DNA of 9,902 nucleotides, taken from contig CAMVGI010000026.1 in assembly GCA_947166955.1 (NCBI GenBank), positions 1 to 9,902 on the forward strand, read 5' to 3'. This DNA is from an uncultured Clostridia bacterium (GTDB lineage Bacteria; Bacillota_A; Clostridia; Oscillospirales; Oscillospiraceae). Below are positions 1 through 5,430 of the stretch, in pieces. Numbering within the stretch: position 1 is the stretch's first letter; each line of letters begins with the position of its first letter. The position numbers and the translations under genes were made by a program. Under the pieces are notes generated by a model. It saw only the letters and a program-made list of their open reading frames with translations. It was not told the DNA's origin and did no database searches.

Positions 1-2
1 CG

Positions 3-86
3 TCCAGGGCGACGCGTATGGAGTACGATTTTGTGACCCGCGTTGCGGAAAGCGAATTCTATCTCCAGCGCGCCGGAGCGATGTGA
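3..86 (+). CDS. possible C-terminal tail of a gene cut by the left edge
   Basis: A short frame is open from the left edge and ends at TGA 84-86; its last residues read EFYLQRAGAM. I do not recognise the family. A second frame is open from base 2 to TAA 125-127, so the choice of frame is uncertain and neither may be real. The stretch lies just left of an insertion sequence and could be the end of an older gene. Confidence 0.22.
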   Translation, partial: SRATRMEYDFVTRVAESEFYLQRAGAM

Positions 87-129
87 GTTCAGTCGCTGAC
101 CCACTATCAGACCCAGAACGGAAATAAAT

Positions 130-164
130 TGTACCCCAAGTCAAGGACAAGTTAAGCTGACCCA
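130..164. repeat. left terminal inverted repeat of the IS
   Basis: This arm starts TGTACCCCAAG and ends TGACCCA. It matches the reverse complement of 1580-1612 with a perfect 11-base outer part and a shared inner TGACCCA. The orfB stop codon (152-154) lies inside this repeat. Confidence 0.85.
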
Positions 165-1108
165 TTGGCGGGCGGGAGCATGTGCGGCGGATAGGCTCCT
201 GTGGTGATATAGTCGTAGTATTCGTTGGGCGACAGCTTTGCCAAATCCCACTGGCAGCGGTCGTTGTTATAGTATTCCATCCAATCGTCGATGGAGCGGC
301 AGACGTCCTCAAACGTCGTCCATGTCGGGATCTCCGCTGCCAGTTCATCCTTCATATGTCCGTAGAAGCTCTCCTGCGGCGCATTGTCCCAGCAGTTTCC
401 CCTGCGGGACATGGACTGTCGCAGGGAGCTGCTTTTTACGAGCTGGATGAACTTGATACAGGTATAGTGACAGCCCTGGTCAGAATGGATGATGGTCTTT
501 CTGTTAAGCGAGACGCCGTGCTCTGCCACCAGCTTGTTCACGGTCTCCAGAACAAAATCCACCTCAAGCGACTCGCTGAGCACATACGAAAGCACCTGCT
601 TGGTATAGGCGTCGAGGATGGCGGAGAGGTAACAATGTCCGCCGCCCAGCGGAATGTAGGTGATGTCGGTGAGCAGGATCGCTCTGGGGCCGTGTTCCTC
701 AAACTCCCGGTTGACGAGGTTATCTGCTGTGTTGTTCGTACGTATCGCTTTCTGCATCCTGCGATAGGGATTTGCCTTTCGGACGGGGCATTTCAGCCCG
801 TATTTCTTCATGAGACGGCGTATTTTCTTCACGTTCATGCGGACACCCATATGCAGCAGGCGCATATGGATACCTCGCGCGCCTTTGGCATAGCCGCGGT
901 AGCGGTATGCTTCGAGTATCTTTTCAAAGTCCGCCTTATCTTGCGCCTCGCATTCCTGCCGATATTGCCCGGACTTCAGCCAGCCGTAATACCCGGAACG
1001 GGAAACGCCGGCAATATCACAAAGCTCTGTCACGGTGAGGATATTGTCTGTTTCTTGCAGTGTGGACTGGATCACGCCGAATTTGAATGCCGCGCTCTCC
1101 ATGCTCAC
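152..1108 (-). CDS. IS3-family transposase OrfB, DDE integrase
   Basis: This 318-residue protein carries the catalytic half of an IS3-family transposase. An HTH_21-type region is followed by an rve-type integrase core. The DDE triad is visible: first Asp in LLTDITYI, second Asp in HSDQGCHYT and Glu in NAPQESFYGHMK; the DNAPQES block is typical of the IS150 group. Translation from the GTG at 1108 is possible, overlapping the end of orfA by 4 bases. The usual product, however, is an OrfAB fusion made by -1 frameshifting at the A7 run 1135-1141; the -1 frame runs directly into orfB. The length is normal for the family and nothing appears broken. The stop codon lies in the left inverted repeat. 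Confidence 0.93.
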   Translation of the reverse strand: MSMESAAFKFGVIQSTLQETDNILTVTELCDIAGVSRSGYYGWLKSGQYRQECEAQDKADFEKILEAYRYRGYAKGARGIHMRLLHMGVRMNVKKIRRLMKKYGLKCPVRKANPYRRMQKAIRTNNTADNLVNREFEEHGPRAILLTDITYIPLGGGHCYLSAILDAYTKQVLSYVLSESLEVDFVLETVNKLVAEHGVSLNRKTIIHSDQGCHYTCIKFIQLVKSSSLRQSMSRRGNCWDNAPQESFYGHMKDELAAEIPTWTTFEDVCRSIDDWMEYYNNDRCQWDLAKLSPNEYYDYITTGAYPPHMLPPANGSA

Positions 1109-1533
1109 TCTTCGTCGTTCGGCTGCCGCATAAGTTTTTTTAAGAACGCCATCTGCTGCTGGAGGTAGACGATCTCGTTCTGCATCCGCTGCTCGCTCTC
1201 CCGGCGCGACATCTTTTCCAACTCGGCGTTGGAGAAACCCTCGTGGGTGAGCTTCATCCGGCTCTTGCTGAGCGCACGTATCCCCTCCGGCGATCTCCCT
1301 TCACGACGGACGCGCTTCGTGATATTGTGAACACGCTCGAAACCAAGAACGTCCGGATCATAGCCGAGCTTACGGAACGCCTGGTTTCCCGTGCAGCCCT
1401 CCGCGCTCAGGCGCCAGAACTCCTTTTTGAACTCCAGCGTAAAGCGGATGATGGTGGGCGTAACGGACGCGGTGTAAGGATTGGCACGAAGAGTCTCAAC
1501 TTCTTCAGTTGTGAAGATCTTCTTTACACTCAT
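1105..1533 (-). CDS. IS3-family OrfA, helix-turn-helix DNA-binding protein
   Basis: A 142-residue OrfA, the DNA-binding half of the transposase. A helix-turn-helix-like region in the first half (around EFWRLSAEGCTGNQAFRKLG) should recognise the element ends. The C-terminal third (ELEKMSRRESEQRMQNEI onward) looks like a leucine-zipper coiled coil for multimerisation, as in other IS3 OrfA proteins. The ATG start is supported by GGAGGT (minus strand, 1539-1544) five bases upstream. The gene ends with TGA at 1107-1105, overlapping the GTG of orfB. OrfA alone commonly represses transposition in this family; that role here is inferred. Confidence 0.88.
   Translation of the reverse strand: MSVKKIFTTEEVETLRANPYTASVTPTIIRFTLEFKKEFWRLSAEGCTGNQAFRKLGYDPDVLGFERVHNITKRVRREGRSPEGIRALSKSRMKLTHEGFSNAELEKMSRRESEQRMQNEIVYLQQQMAFLKKLMRQPNDEE
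1135..1141 (-). promoter_or_regulatory. A7 slippery site for -1 programmed frameshift
   Basis: On the minus strand orfA reads TTA AAA AAA CTT, giving the canonical A-AAA-AAA slippery heptamer about 30 bases before the orfA stop. Slipping back one base leads into ACT TAT GCG and then, without a stop, through GTG AGC ATG of orfB. This is the usual way IS3 elements make the OrfAB transposase. Confidence 0.75.
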
Positions 1534-1556
1534 GGCGTACCTCCGATGGTATCTTT

Positions 1557-1587
1557 ACTATACCACGTTTTAACGCCTATGGGTCAA
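1557..1587 (-). promoter_or_regulatory. likely transposase promoter
   Basis: On the minus strand, TTGACC (1587-1582) lies 19 bases from TATAGT (1562-1557). TGG just before the -10 makes an extended -10 (TGnTATAGT), which can offset the long spacer. The -35 lies inside the right inverted repeat, a common layout in IS3 elements. The orfA start is about 25 bases downstream. Confidence 0.45.
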
Positions 1588-1612
1588 CTTCGTGTCCGCT
1601 CCTTGGGGTACA
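1580..1612. repeat. right terminal inverted repeat of the IS
   Basis: On the plus strand this arm reads TGGGTCAACTT through CCTTGGGGTACA. It is the inverted partner of 130-164, imperfect in the middle, and two bases shorter. It contains the -35 element of the likely transposase promoter and ends 12 bp before the start codon of the XRE gene. Confidence 0.85.
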
Positions 1613-1624
1613 GTTTAATGCAGT

Positions 1625-1834
1625 ATGGATTATCAACGCAGACTTCGTGATTTAAGAGAAGACCACGACAAAACACAGAGCGAGATCGCGCAGGTCATCG
1701 GAACGTCGCAGACGATGTACGCGCGGTATGAGCGCGGCGCCAATGAGCTTCCGATCCGGCATCTGATCCGGCTCGCGGACTACTATCATGTTTCGACGGA
1801 TTATATTCTGGGGCGGACGAACCGGCCCGACTGA
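1625..1834 (+). CDS. small XRE/Cro-CI family transcriptional regulator
   Basis: A 69-residue protein that is almost wholly one HTH_3 (Cro/CI) domain. The recognition region TQSEIAQVIGTSQTMYARYERG is followed by LIRLADYYHVSTDYILGRT, the classic end of this fold. It should act as a DNA-binding repressor or regulator in the cytoplasm; its target is unknown. The ATG at 1625 is the only sensible start because an in-frame TAA lies at 1616-1618. No Shine-Dalgarno sequence is visible: GGGG at 1605-1608 is 16 bases away and belongs to the IS end. The IS end lies 12 bp upstream, so the native promoter and ribosome site have probably been displaced. Expression may be low or depend on the IS. A strong hairpin follows the stop by 10 bases. 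Confidence 0.82.
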   Translation: MDYQRRLRDLREDHDKTQSEIAQVIGTSQTMYARYERGANELPIRHLIRLADYYHVSTDYILGRTNRPD

Positions 1835-1844
1835 TGGGACAACA

Positions 1845-1885
1845 AAGCAGGGGCGAGGGAGATATGGTCTCCTTCGCCCCTGCTT
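1845..1885 (+). terminator. strong hairpin, probable terminator of the XRE gene
   Basis: An 18-bp stem (one G-T pair) with the five-base loop TATGG: AAGCAGGGGCGA pairs with TCGCCCCTGCTT, extended inward by GGGAGA/TCTCCT. It starts 10 bases after the XRE stop. The following GATTTATG is only weakly T-rich, so it may instead be an mRNA 3'-end stabiliser or a bidirectional terminator. Confidence 0.6.
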
Positions 1886-1943
1886 GATTTATGCGTGCGG
1901 TTTTGTGCCGCAGCACTCGTATTCTTTGCCTATGGCAGCATAA

Positions 1944-1972
1944 TTTAAAGGCATCGAACCGTATCTTATATA
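1944..1972 (+). promoter_or_regulatory. possible promoter of the hicB-like gene
   Basis: TTTAAA (1944-1949) and TATATA (1967-1972) are spaced by 17 bases, each matching four of six consensus positions. The stretch is AT-rich and lies about 55 bases before the start codon. TATGAT at 1995-2000 is another -10 candidate but lacks a good -35. Confidence 0.28.
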
Positions 1973-2025
1973 TTTGGGTTGTTAAGATGAGTACTATGAT
2001 AAGCCGAAAAGTGGAGGTACAATGA

Positions 2026-2418
2026 ATGAAAGCAGCGTATCCTATTGTAGTGACTAAAGGAAAAACACATTTTGTCGTTTATATTCCTGACTTTGAAATC
2101 AACACGCAAGGGAAAGACATTGCGGAAGCAATGGAAATGGCACGAGATGCAATTGGAATCACCGGAATTGATATGGAAGATGAGCACGAAGAAATCCCCG
2201 TGCCTTCTGATTTGAGCTCGATTAAAGCTGCGGATAAGGATTGCATTGTTACACTTGTTGATGTTGACTTTGCAGAATATCGTCGAAAGAATGATATGAA
2301 GACCGTTCGCAGAAATGTTTCTTTACCTTCGTGGTTAAATGCAGAGGCCGAAAAAGCAGGTATCAATGTTTCTGCGCTGTTGCAGGGCGCATTAAAACAG
2401 GAATTAAAACTTGGTTGA
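2026..2418 (+). CDS. HicB-family antitoxin-like protein, orphan
   Basis: A 130-residue HicB-like protein. The N-terminal half (KAAYPIVVTKGKTHFVVYIPDF, then GKDIAEAMEMARDAIG) is the usual partly degenerate RNase H-like HicB fold. The end (about residues 92-127, TVRRNVSLPSWLNAEAEKAGINVSALLQGALK) looks like a ribbon-helix-helix DNA-binding domain. Such proteins neutralise the mRNA-cleaving toxin HicA and autorepress their operon. GGAGGT at 2013-2018 lies seven bases before the ATG and fixes the start; the out-of-frame ATG at 2022 leads to an early stop. No HicA-like reading frame is found on either side, so the partner is lost or elsewhere. Base composition is much more AT-rich than the downstream operon, suggesting transfer. 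Confidence 0.8.
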   Translation: MKAAYPIVVTKGKTHFVVYIPDFEINTQGKDIAEAMEMARDAIGITGIDMEDEHEEIPVPSDLSSIKAADKDCIVTLVDVDFAEYRRKNDMKTVRRNVSLPSWLNAEAEKAGINVSALLQGALKQELKLG

Positions 2419-2461
2419 TATGTTGATCATACTTGCAAGAAAACCGTGAGGAAGTTGGAAT

Positions 2462-2826
2462 ATGTCTTTGTACGAAATGATTTGTTTTGCAAAAGTATAT
2501 AACGCGGCATTAAACAACTATATGAATATTTGCATAAAACATGCGCAATTATCGAGCCGTGCGAATATATGCTGAGTTGGGGAAGCCTTCAGAGATGCTT
2601 AGTAAGTATCGAAAGTGGTATCTACCTCGTCTCACAAGGATATTTGGGTTCTGCAAATTCATTGCTTCGCCAGATGATTGAATTTCTGATGTAGGCAAAA
2701 CTTGGAATCGTACTGCGCTGCATACTCCAAAGCGTGGAACGGACGGGAAGAGCCCATTCCGCAAGACGGCCCTTGTATGCCTGAGAAAAGTGGTGATTGC
2801 CTGAAAGCAAAACCTGTGGTACGATA
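2462..2826 (+). pseudogene. decayed gene of unrecognised family
   Basis: The start is well formed: GAGGAAG (2448-2454) seven bases before ATG 2462, with a plausible beginning MSLYEMICFAKVYNAALNNY in one frame to TGA at 2573-2575. A protein-like stretch continues in another frame (about 2560-2694, including SIESGIYLVSQGYLGSANSL and LLRQMIEFLM). It is cut by TAG 2692-2694 and followed by AKLGI, as if TGG (Trp) had become TAG. The first frame resumes around 2720 with AYSKAWNGREEPIPQDG and ends at TAA 2824-2826. I do not recognise the family. The coherent pieces spread over two frames suggest at least two frameshifts plus one nonsense change. It begins 43 bases after hicB and could have been cotranscribed with it. 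Confidence 0.5.
2797..2825 (+). promoter_or_regulatory. possible promoter of the sigma factor operon
   Basis: TTGCCT (2797-2802) and TACGAT (2820-2825) are 17 bases apart, each matching four of six sigma-A consensus positions. The predicted start of transcription would fall at or next to the ATG at 2833, implying a leaderless or nearly leaderless message. That would fit the lack of a Shine-Dalgarno sequence there. An alternative is a sigma-specific promoter I cannot identify. Confidence 0.22.
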
Positions 2827-2832
2827 AATCAC

Positions 2833-3435
2833 ATGATAAAAGGACAGAGAGAAAACGATATACTGCCTGAGACAGAACAAACCATACCGGCAACGGACGA
2901 CGAATTGTACCGCGCGTATCTCGCGGGCGACAAGAGCGCGGGCGATGCGCTGATGCTGCGCTATGGCGACGCGCTGACCGAGTACCTTTCCGCCCTTCTT
3001 CACAACGCGCAGGACGCGGAGGACTTGATGCTGGACTGCTTTGCCGTGATCCTCGTGGACAAGCCGCGGATCGCGGAGGGACACTTCCGCGCCTACCTGT
3101 TTCGGGTGGCGCGAAACATGGCGGCGCGCGCATGGAGGCTGCGATTCCGCCGGCAGGAGTTCAGCTTGGACGAAAACCTGCCCGCCGAGGGCGCTTCCCC
3201 GGAGGAAACCGTCTGGCAGGGCGAACGCGGCGCGATCCTGCGCCGCTGCCTGAGCCGCGTCGCGCCACAGTACCGCGAGGCGCTTTGGCTGGTCTATGCG
3301 ATGGAGCTTTCCTACGCGCAGGCGGCGGAGGTGCTGGGCTGCGACGGGAAAAAGGTCGATAATCTGCTTGCCAACGGAAAGAAGCGGCTGCGGCTGGAGC
3401 TGGAAAAGGAGGGGATCACCGATGCGGACGAATGA
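2833..3435 (+). CDS. ECF-type RNA polymerase sigma factor
   Basis: A 200-residue sigma-70 family factor of the extracytoplasmic-function type, with only regions 2 and 4. Region 2 spans about residues 24-106 (ELYRAYLAGDKSAGDALMLR, then NAQDAEDLMLDCFAVIL and FRAYLFRVARNMAARAWR). Region 4 spans about 133-192, with the -35-binding helix-turn-helix LSYAQAAEVLGCDGKKVDNL. It directs RNA polymerase to a small regulon in response to an envelope signal. The ATG at 2833 is preferred; an in-frame TTG at 2797 would add 12 residues unlike the family and falls in the decayed upstream gene. No ribosome site is evident for either. It overlaps the next gene by 14 bases, implying translational coupling. GC content jumps sharply relative to the upstream island. 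Confidence 0.9.
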   Translation: MIKGQRENDILPETEQTIPATDDELYRAYLAGDKSAGDALMLRYGDALTEYLSALLHNAQDAEDLMLDCFAVILVDKPRIAEGHFRAYLFRVARNMAARAWRLRFRRQEFSLDENLPAEGASPEETVWQGERGAILRRCLSRVAPQYREALWLVYAMELSYAQAAEVLGCDGKKVDNLLANGKKRLRLELEKEGITDADE

Positions 3436-3763
3436 GGAACGTGTCGCGGAGCTGCACCAGCGCATGAGGGCGCGCGAACGCATGAAAGAGCGCCGCCGCT
3501 GTCGCGCGCTCGGCGCGGGCGCGGTCGCGGCGGGTATTGCCCTTGTCGTGGTTTTCGCCGCCATGATCTCCCAAACGCCGGTGCAAGCTCCCGTCGCGGC
3601 AAGCGGCGGCGTCGCCGCGAGCATCTTTGCGGAAAACGCGGCGCTGGGCTGCGTGGTCGTGGCGCTGGTCGCCTTTTGCCTCGGCGCGCTGGTGACGGCG
3701 CTTTGCTTCCGGCTCAAAAACCGCGCGGAGGACGGGGAGGACGACGATGATCGAGAGCTATGA
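3422..3763 (+). CDS. small two-TM membrane protein, candidate sigma partner (paralogue 1)
   Basis: A 113-residue protein of no family I recognise. A basic, probably helical cytoplasmic N-terminus (MRTNEERVAELHQRMRARER, about residues 1-28) leads to a membrane helix (about 29-49). A short outer loop rich in Ala, Val and Ser follows, then a second helix (about 75-96, VVVALVAFCLGALVTAL) and an acidic tail (EDGEDDDDREL). Start ATG 3422 has GGAGGGG at 3408-3414; the gene overlaps the sigma gene by 14 bases and the next gene by 17. The paralogue at 5116-5430 shares MRTxEER, LHxRM and VAFxLGxxVTAL. Position after an ECF sigma gene in an operon with a PrsW-type protease makes an anti-sigma or sensor role attractive, but no known anti-sigma domain (for example a zinc-binding HxxxCxxC) is present, so this is inference. 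Confidence 0.8.
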   Translation: MRTNEERVAELHQRMRARERMKERRRCRALGAGAVAAGIALVVVFAAMISQTPVQAPVAASGGVAASIFAENAALGCVVVALVAFCLGALVTALCFRLKNRAEDGEDDDDREL

Positions 3764-4352
3764 AAACCTCGTCCAGACCGCCGTGCTGGCGCTCTGCGCC
3801 GTCATCGCGTCCTATTGGGCGGTGCGGCGGAAAAGCAGGGCGTGGACGCTGCTCGCGTTCTTCTACGGGAGCTGGCTGCTCGGAAACTGCTACTGGCTCT
3901 GCTGCCTGATCTTCTACGGCAGGCCGCAGGTGTCCGCCGTGTCCGACCTGAGCTGGTGCGCGTCCTACCTGTTCCTGTACCTGCTGCTCCGGCAAACGTC
4001 GCCGGAGGCGGGCAAAGCAAAGCGGCTCGCGCCGTGGCTCGGCCCCGCGTTCACAGCGGCGATGGCGGTATTTTTCATGCAATGGGGCAAATGGATCAGC
4101 AATCTTGTCTACGCCGGACTGATGGGCGGATTGCTCTATGCCGTGCTCGCGCGCCTGACGGAGCGAAAGCGCGACGGCGCGCGCACCCTCTGCGCCGTCA
4201 TTTTTGTGTTTTGCCTCGCGGAATACGCGCTGTGGACGTCCTCCTGTCTCTTTGAGGAGGAATCGCTCGCCAATCCCTATTACTGGTGCGACATCCTGCT
4301 CACGGCGCTTTTCCCCTTCTTCCTTCCGGCGACGAAAAAGGCGGTGGCGTAA
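3747..4352 (+). CDS. polytopic membrane protein, about seven TM helices
   Basis: A 201-residue hydrophobic protein with helices at roughly 8-26, 33-56, 67-82, 95-111, 117-136, 147-166 and 178-195. It is rich in Trp, Tyr and Cys (WLLGNCYWLCCLIFYG; ANPYYWCDILLTALFPFF). I do not recognise the family; the layout recalls small seven-TM sensory domains, but no kinase or other output domain is attached. GGGGAGG (3734-3740) lies six bases before ATG 3747. It overlaps the preceding gene by 17 bases and abuts the GTG of the PrsW-like gene, so all are very likely cotranscribed. Possible roles are sensing the envelope signal or scaffolding the protease and its substrate (inference). Confidence 0.78.
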   Translation: MIESYENLVQTAVLALCAVIASYWAVRRKSRAWTLLAFFYGSWLLGNCYWLCCLIFYGRPQVSAVSDLSWCASYLFLYLLLRQTSPEAGKAKRLAPWLGPAFTAAMAVFFMQWGKWISNLVYAGLMGGLLYAVLARLTERKRDGARTLCAVIFVFCLAEYALWTSSCLFEEESLANPYYWCDILLTALFPFFLPATKKAVA

Positions 4353-4982
4353 GTGAGCTACATCGAGAATACCTACATCTGCCTTGCCGCGCCGCTGCTT
4401 CTGGCGATCCTTTGTCTGCGCGGCAACGCGCGGCGCGCGCTTGCCTTTCTGCTCGCGGGCATGACGGCTTGCCTGTTCTCCGCCTACGTCAGCTCCTACG
4501 CGGCGGGCGCGGTGAACGCGGACTATCTCACCGCGTCCTATGAGATCGCCCCGGCGGTGGAGGAGTGCATGAAGTTCCTGCCGGTGCTTTTCTACCTGCT
4601 GGTGTTCGACCCGAAGCGCAAGCGGGCGATCAGCGGCGCGCTGCTCGTCGCGGTGGGCTTCGCCACGTTTGAAAACGTCTGCTTTCTCACGGACTACGGC
4701 ACCGCCGACCTGCCGAGGCTGCTGATCCGCGGCTTCGGCACCGGCGCGATGCACGTCGCCTGCGGCATGGCGGTGGCGGCGGGCCTCTTTTACCTGTGGG
4801 ATGTGGCATGGCTGCGCGCCGTCGGCACGTTCGCCCTGCTGTGCTTCGTCATCACCTACCACGCCGTCTTCAACATCCTCGTCAATCAGACGGGCTTTGT
4901 CTTCTGGCTCGGCAGCGCGATCCCGCTCGCGCTGGTGCTCGGCTATTTGCTTGTTCTGCGAAAACGGATTGAAATATCGTAA
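4353..4982 (+). CDS. prsW: PrsW-family intramembrane protease
   Basis: A 209-residue polytopic membrane protein, close in length to Bacillus PrsW. The PrsW signature blocks are present: E70-E71-xx-K74 (PAVEECMKFLP), E107-N108 in FATFENV, H134 in MHVACGM and H170xxxN174 (YHAVFN). In Bacillus subtilis, PrsW makes the first cut in the anti-sigma factor RsiW, starting the proteolysis that frees SigW. Presence in one operon with an ECF sigma gene implies the same job here on a local anti-sigma protein, probably one of the small two-TM proteins (inference). The start is GTG directly after the TAA of the previous gene, with a modest AAAGGCGGTG upstream; the next Met is too far in. The stop overlaps the first stem base of the terminator. 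The symbol is by family; strict orthology is not shown. Confidence 0.9.
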   Translation: MSYIENTYICLAAPLLLAILCLRGNARRALAFLLAGMTACLFSAYVSSYAAGAVNADYLTASYEIAPAVEECMKFLPVLFYLLVFDPKRKRAISGALLVAVGFATFENVCFLTDYGTADLPRLLIRGFGTGAMHVACGMAVAAGLFYLWDVAWLRAVGTFALLCFVITYHAVFNILVNQTGFVFWLGSAIPLALVLGYLLVLRKRIEIS

Positions 4983-5007
4983 AACCGCCCTATATGGGCG
5001 GTTTTTT
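4981..5007 (+). terminator. intrinsic terminator of the sigma-prsW operon
   Basis: AAAACCGCCC pairs perfectly with GGGCGGTTTT across the loop TATAT, and the run of six T residues at 5002-5007 completes a textbook rho-independent terminator. It overlaps the prsW-like stop codon by two bases. It separates the sigma operon from the downstream surface-protein module. Confidence 0.92.
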
Positions 5008-5059
5008 CATACCAATTCGCCCTGTTAATAATTTTTTCAAATACAGGTTAGGAGTTTTC

Positions 5060-5106
5060 GCGTTTTTTGACACTTATAGAGGGAAGACCTTTTTAGGGAA
5101 AGGAAG
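5060..5106 (+). promoter_or_regulatory. candidate promoter and ribosome site of the surface-protein module
   Basis: After the terminator, a T-rich stretch carries a perfect TTGACA at 5067-5072. Seventeen bases on is TTTTTA (5090-5095), a poor sigma-A -10, so a non-standard sigma factor, possibly the ECF factor encoded upstream, may be used (inference). AAGGAAG at 5100-5106 is the ribosome site, nine bases before ATG 5116. Confidence 0.35.
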
Positions 5107-5115
5107 TGTTGTTCC

Positions 5116-5430
5116 ATGAGAACGGCGGAGGAACGTATCGCGTCCCTGCATACGCGCATGGTCAACCGGCGGCGGTGGCGGGAGCGCAGGACGACCAACC
5201 GATTGTACGCGCTCTGCGCGGCGCTGGCGCTGTGCCTGACGGCACTTGTGTTCGACGGCGCGGCGCACCCCGGCGGCACGGCGGGCGTCTACACGGGCGC
5301 GGCGATGCTGTTCACCGGCGCGGGACCCTATGTGCTGACGGCGGTGGTCGCGTTCATGCTCGGCGTCGCGGTCACGGCGCTGCTGCGGAACCGGCAGAAC
5401 AAACAACGAACGGAGGAAGAAAACGGATGA
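5116..5430 (+). CDS. small two-TM membrane protein (paralogue 2)
   Basis: A 104-residue paralogue of the protein encoded at 3422-3763. It shares MRTxEERxAxLHxRM at the start, a basic stretch (NRRRWRERR), a first membrane helix (about 29-46), an outer loop (DGAAHPGGTAGVYTGAAML) and a second helix (about 69-90) with VAFMLGVAVTALL. The C-terminus is charged (NRQNKQRTEEENG) but less acidic than in paralogue 1. No known domain is recognised. The start is supported by AAGGAAG. Its stop overlaps the ATG of the secreted protein (ATGA, 5427-5430), so the two are translationally coupled. It may tie the surface protein to the sigma system, acting as a partner, decoy or second protease substrate (inference). 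Confidence 0.8.
   Translation: MRTAEERIASLHTRMVNRRRWRERRTTNRLYALCAALALCLTALVFDGAAHPGGTAGVYTGAAMLFTGAGPYVLTAVVAFMLGVAVTALLRNRQNKQRTEEENG

Larger units (their letters stand above)
130..1612 (-). mobile_element. IS3-family insertion sequence, IS150-like
   Basis: A 1483-bp element encodes orfA and orfB on the minus strand and is bounded by imperfect terminal inverted repeats starting TGTACCCCAAG. The ends follow the TG...CA rule of IS3 elements. The length, two overlapping reading frames, A7 slippery site and DDE transposase fit the IS150 group. Both frames are intact, so the element may be active or recently arrived. No clear 3-5 bp target duplication is visible: AAAT lies at the left flank and GTTT at the right. 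TAAA at 125-128 mirrors TTTA at 1614-1617, so the inverted similarity may extend a few bases further out. Confidence 0.9.

Noticed and set aside
182..1168. Plus-strand open frame (328 codons) over the transposase
   Set aside because: It is antisense to a transposase with an intact DDE triad and has no coherent motifs.
125..1617. TAAA/TTTA beside the IS ends as a target-site duplication
   Set aside because: They are inverted, not direct, so they cannot be a duplication of the target.
1886..2025. Possible hicA upstream of hicB
   Set aside because: Only short frames with no HicA features (no GSHH-like motif) were found, and the space is too small for a full gene.
1970..2650. 11-base direct repeat ATATTTGGGTT at 1970-1980 and 2640-2650 flanking hicB
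   Set aside because: It is short and AT-rich, and the second copy lies within the decayed gene. There is no sign of an integrase or element ends, so chance is likely.
2659..3717. Minus-strand open frame (352 codons) opposite the sigma factor
   Set aside because: No recognisable domain, and it fully overlaps a clear ECF sigma gene and small membrane gene on the plus strand.
3714..4862. Long minus-strand open frame (382 codons) opposite the membrane-protein and prsW-like genes
   Set aside because: It is composed mostly of Arg, Ala, Glu and His, typical of antisense frames in GC-rich genes. The plus strand has PrsW motifs and a coherent operon.
5106..5426. N-terminal extension of the secreted protein in the same open frame
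   Set aside because: The signal peptide and a strong ribosome site mark ATG 5427. The upstream part is low-complexity shadow of the small two-TM gene, which is supported by its paralogue.
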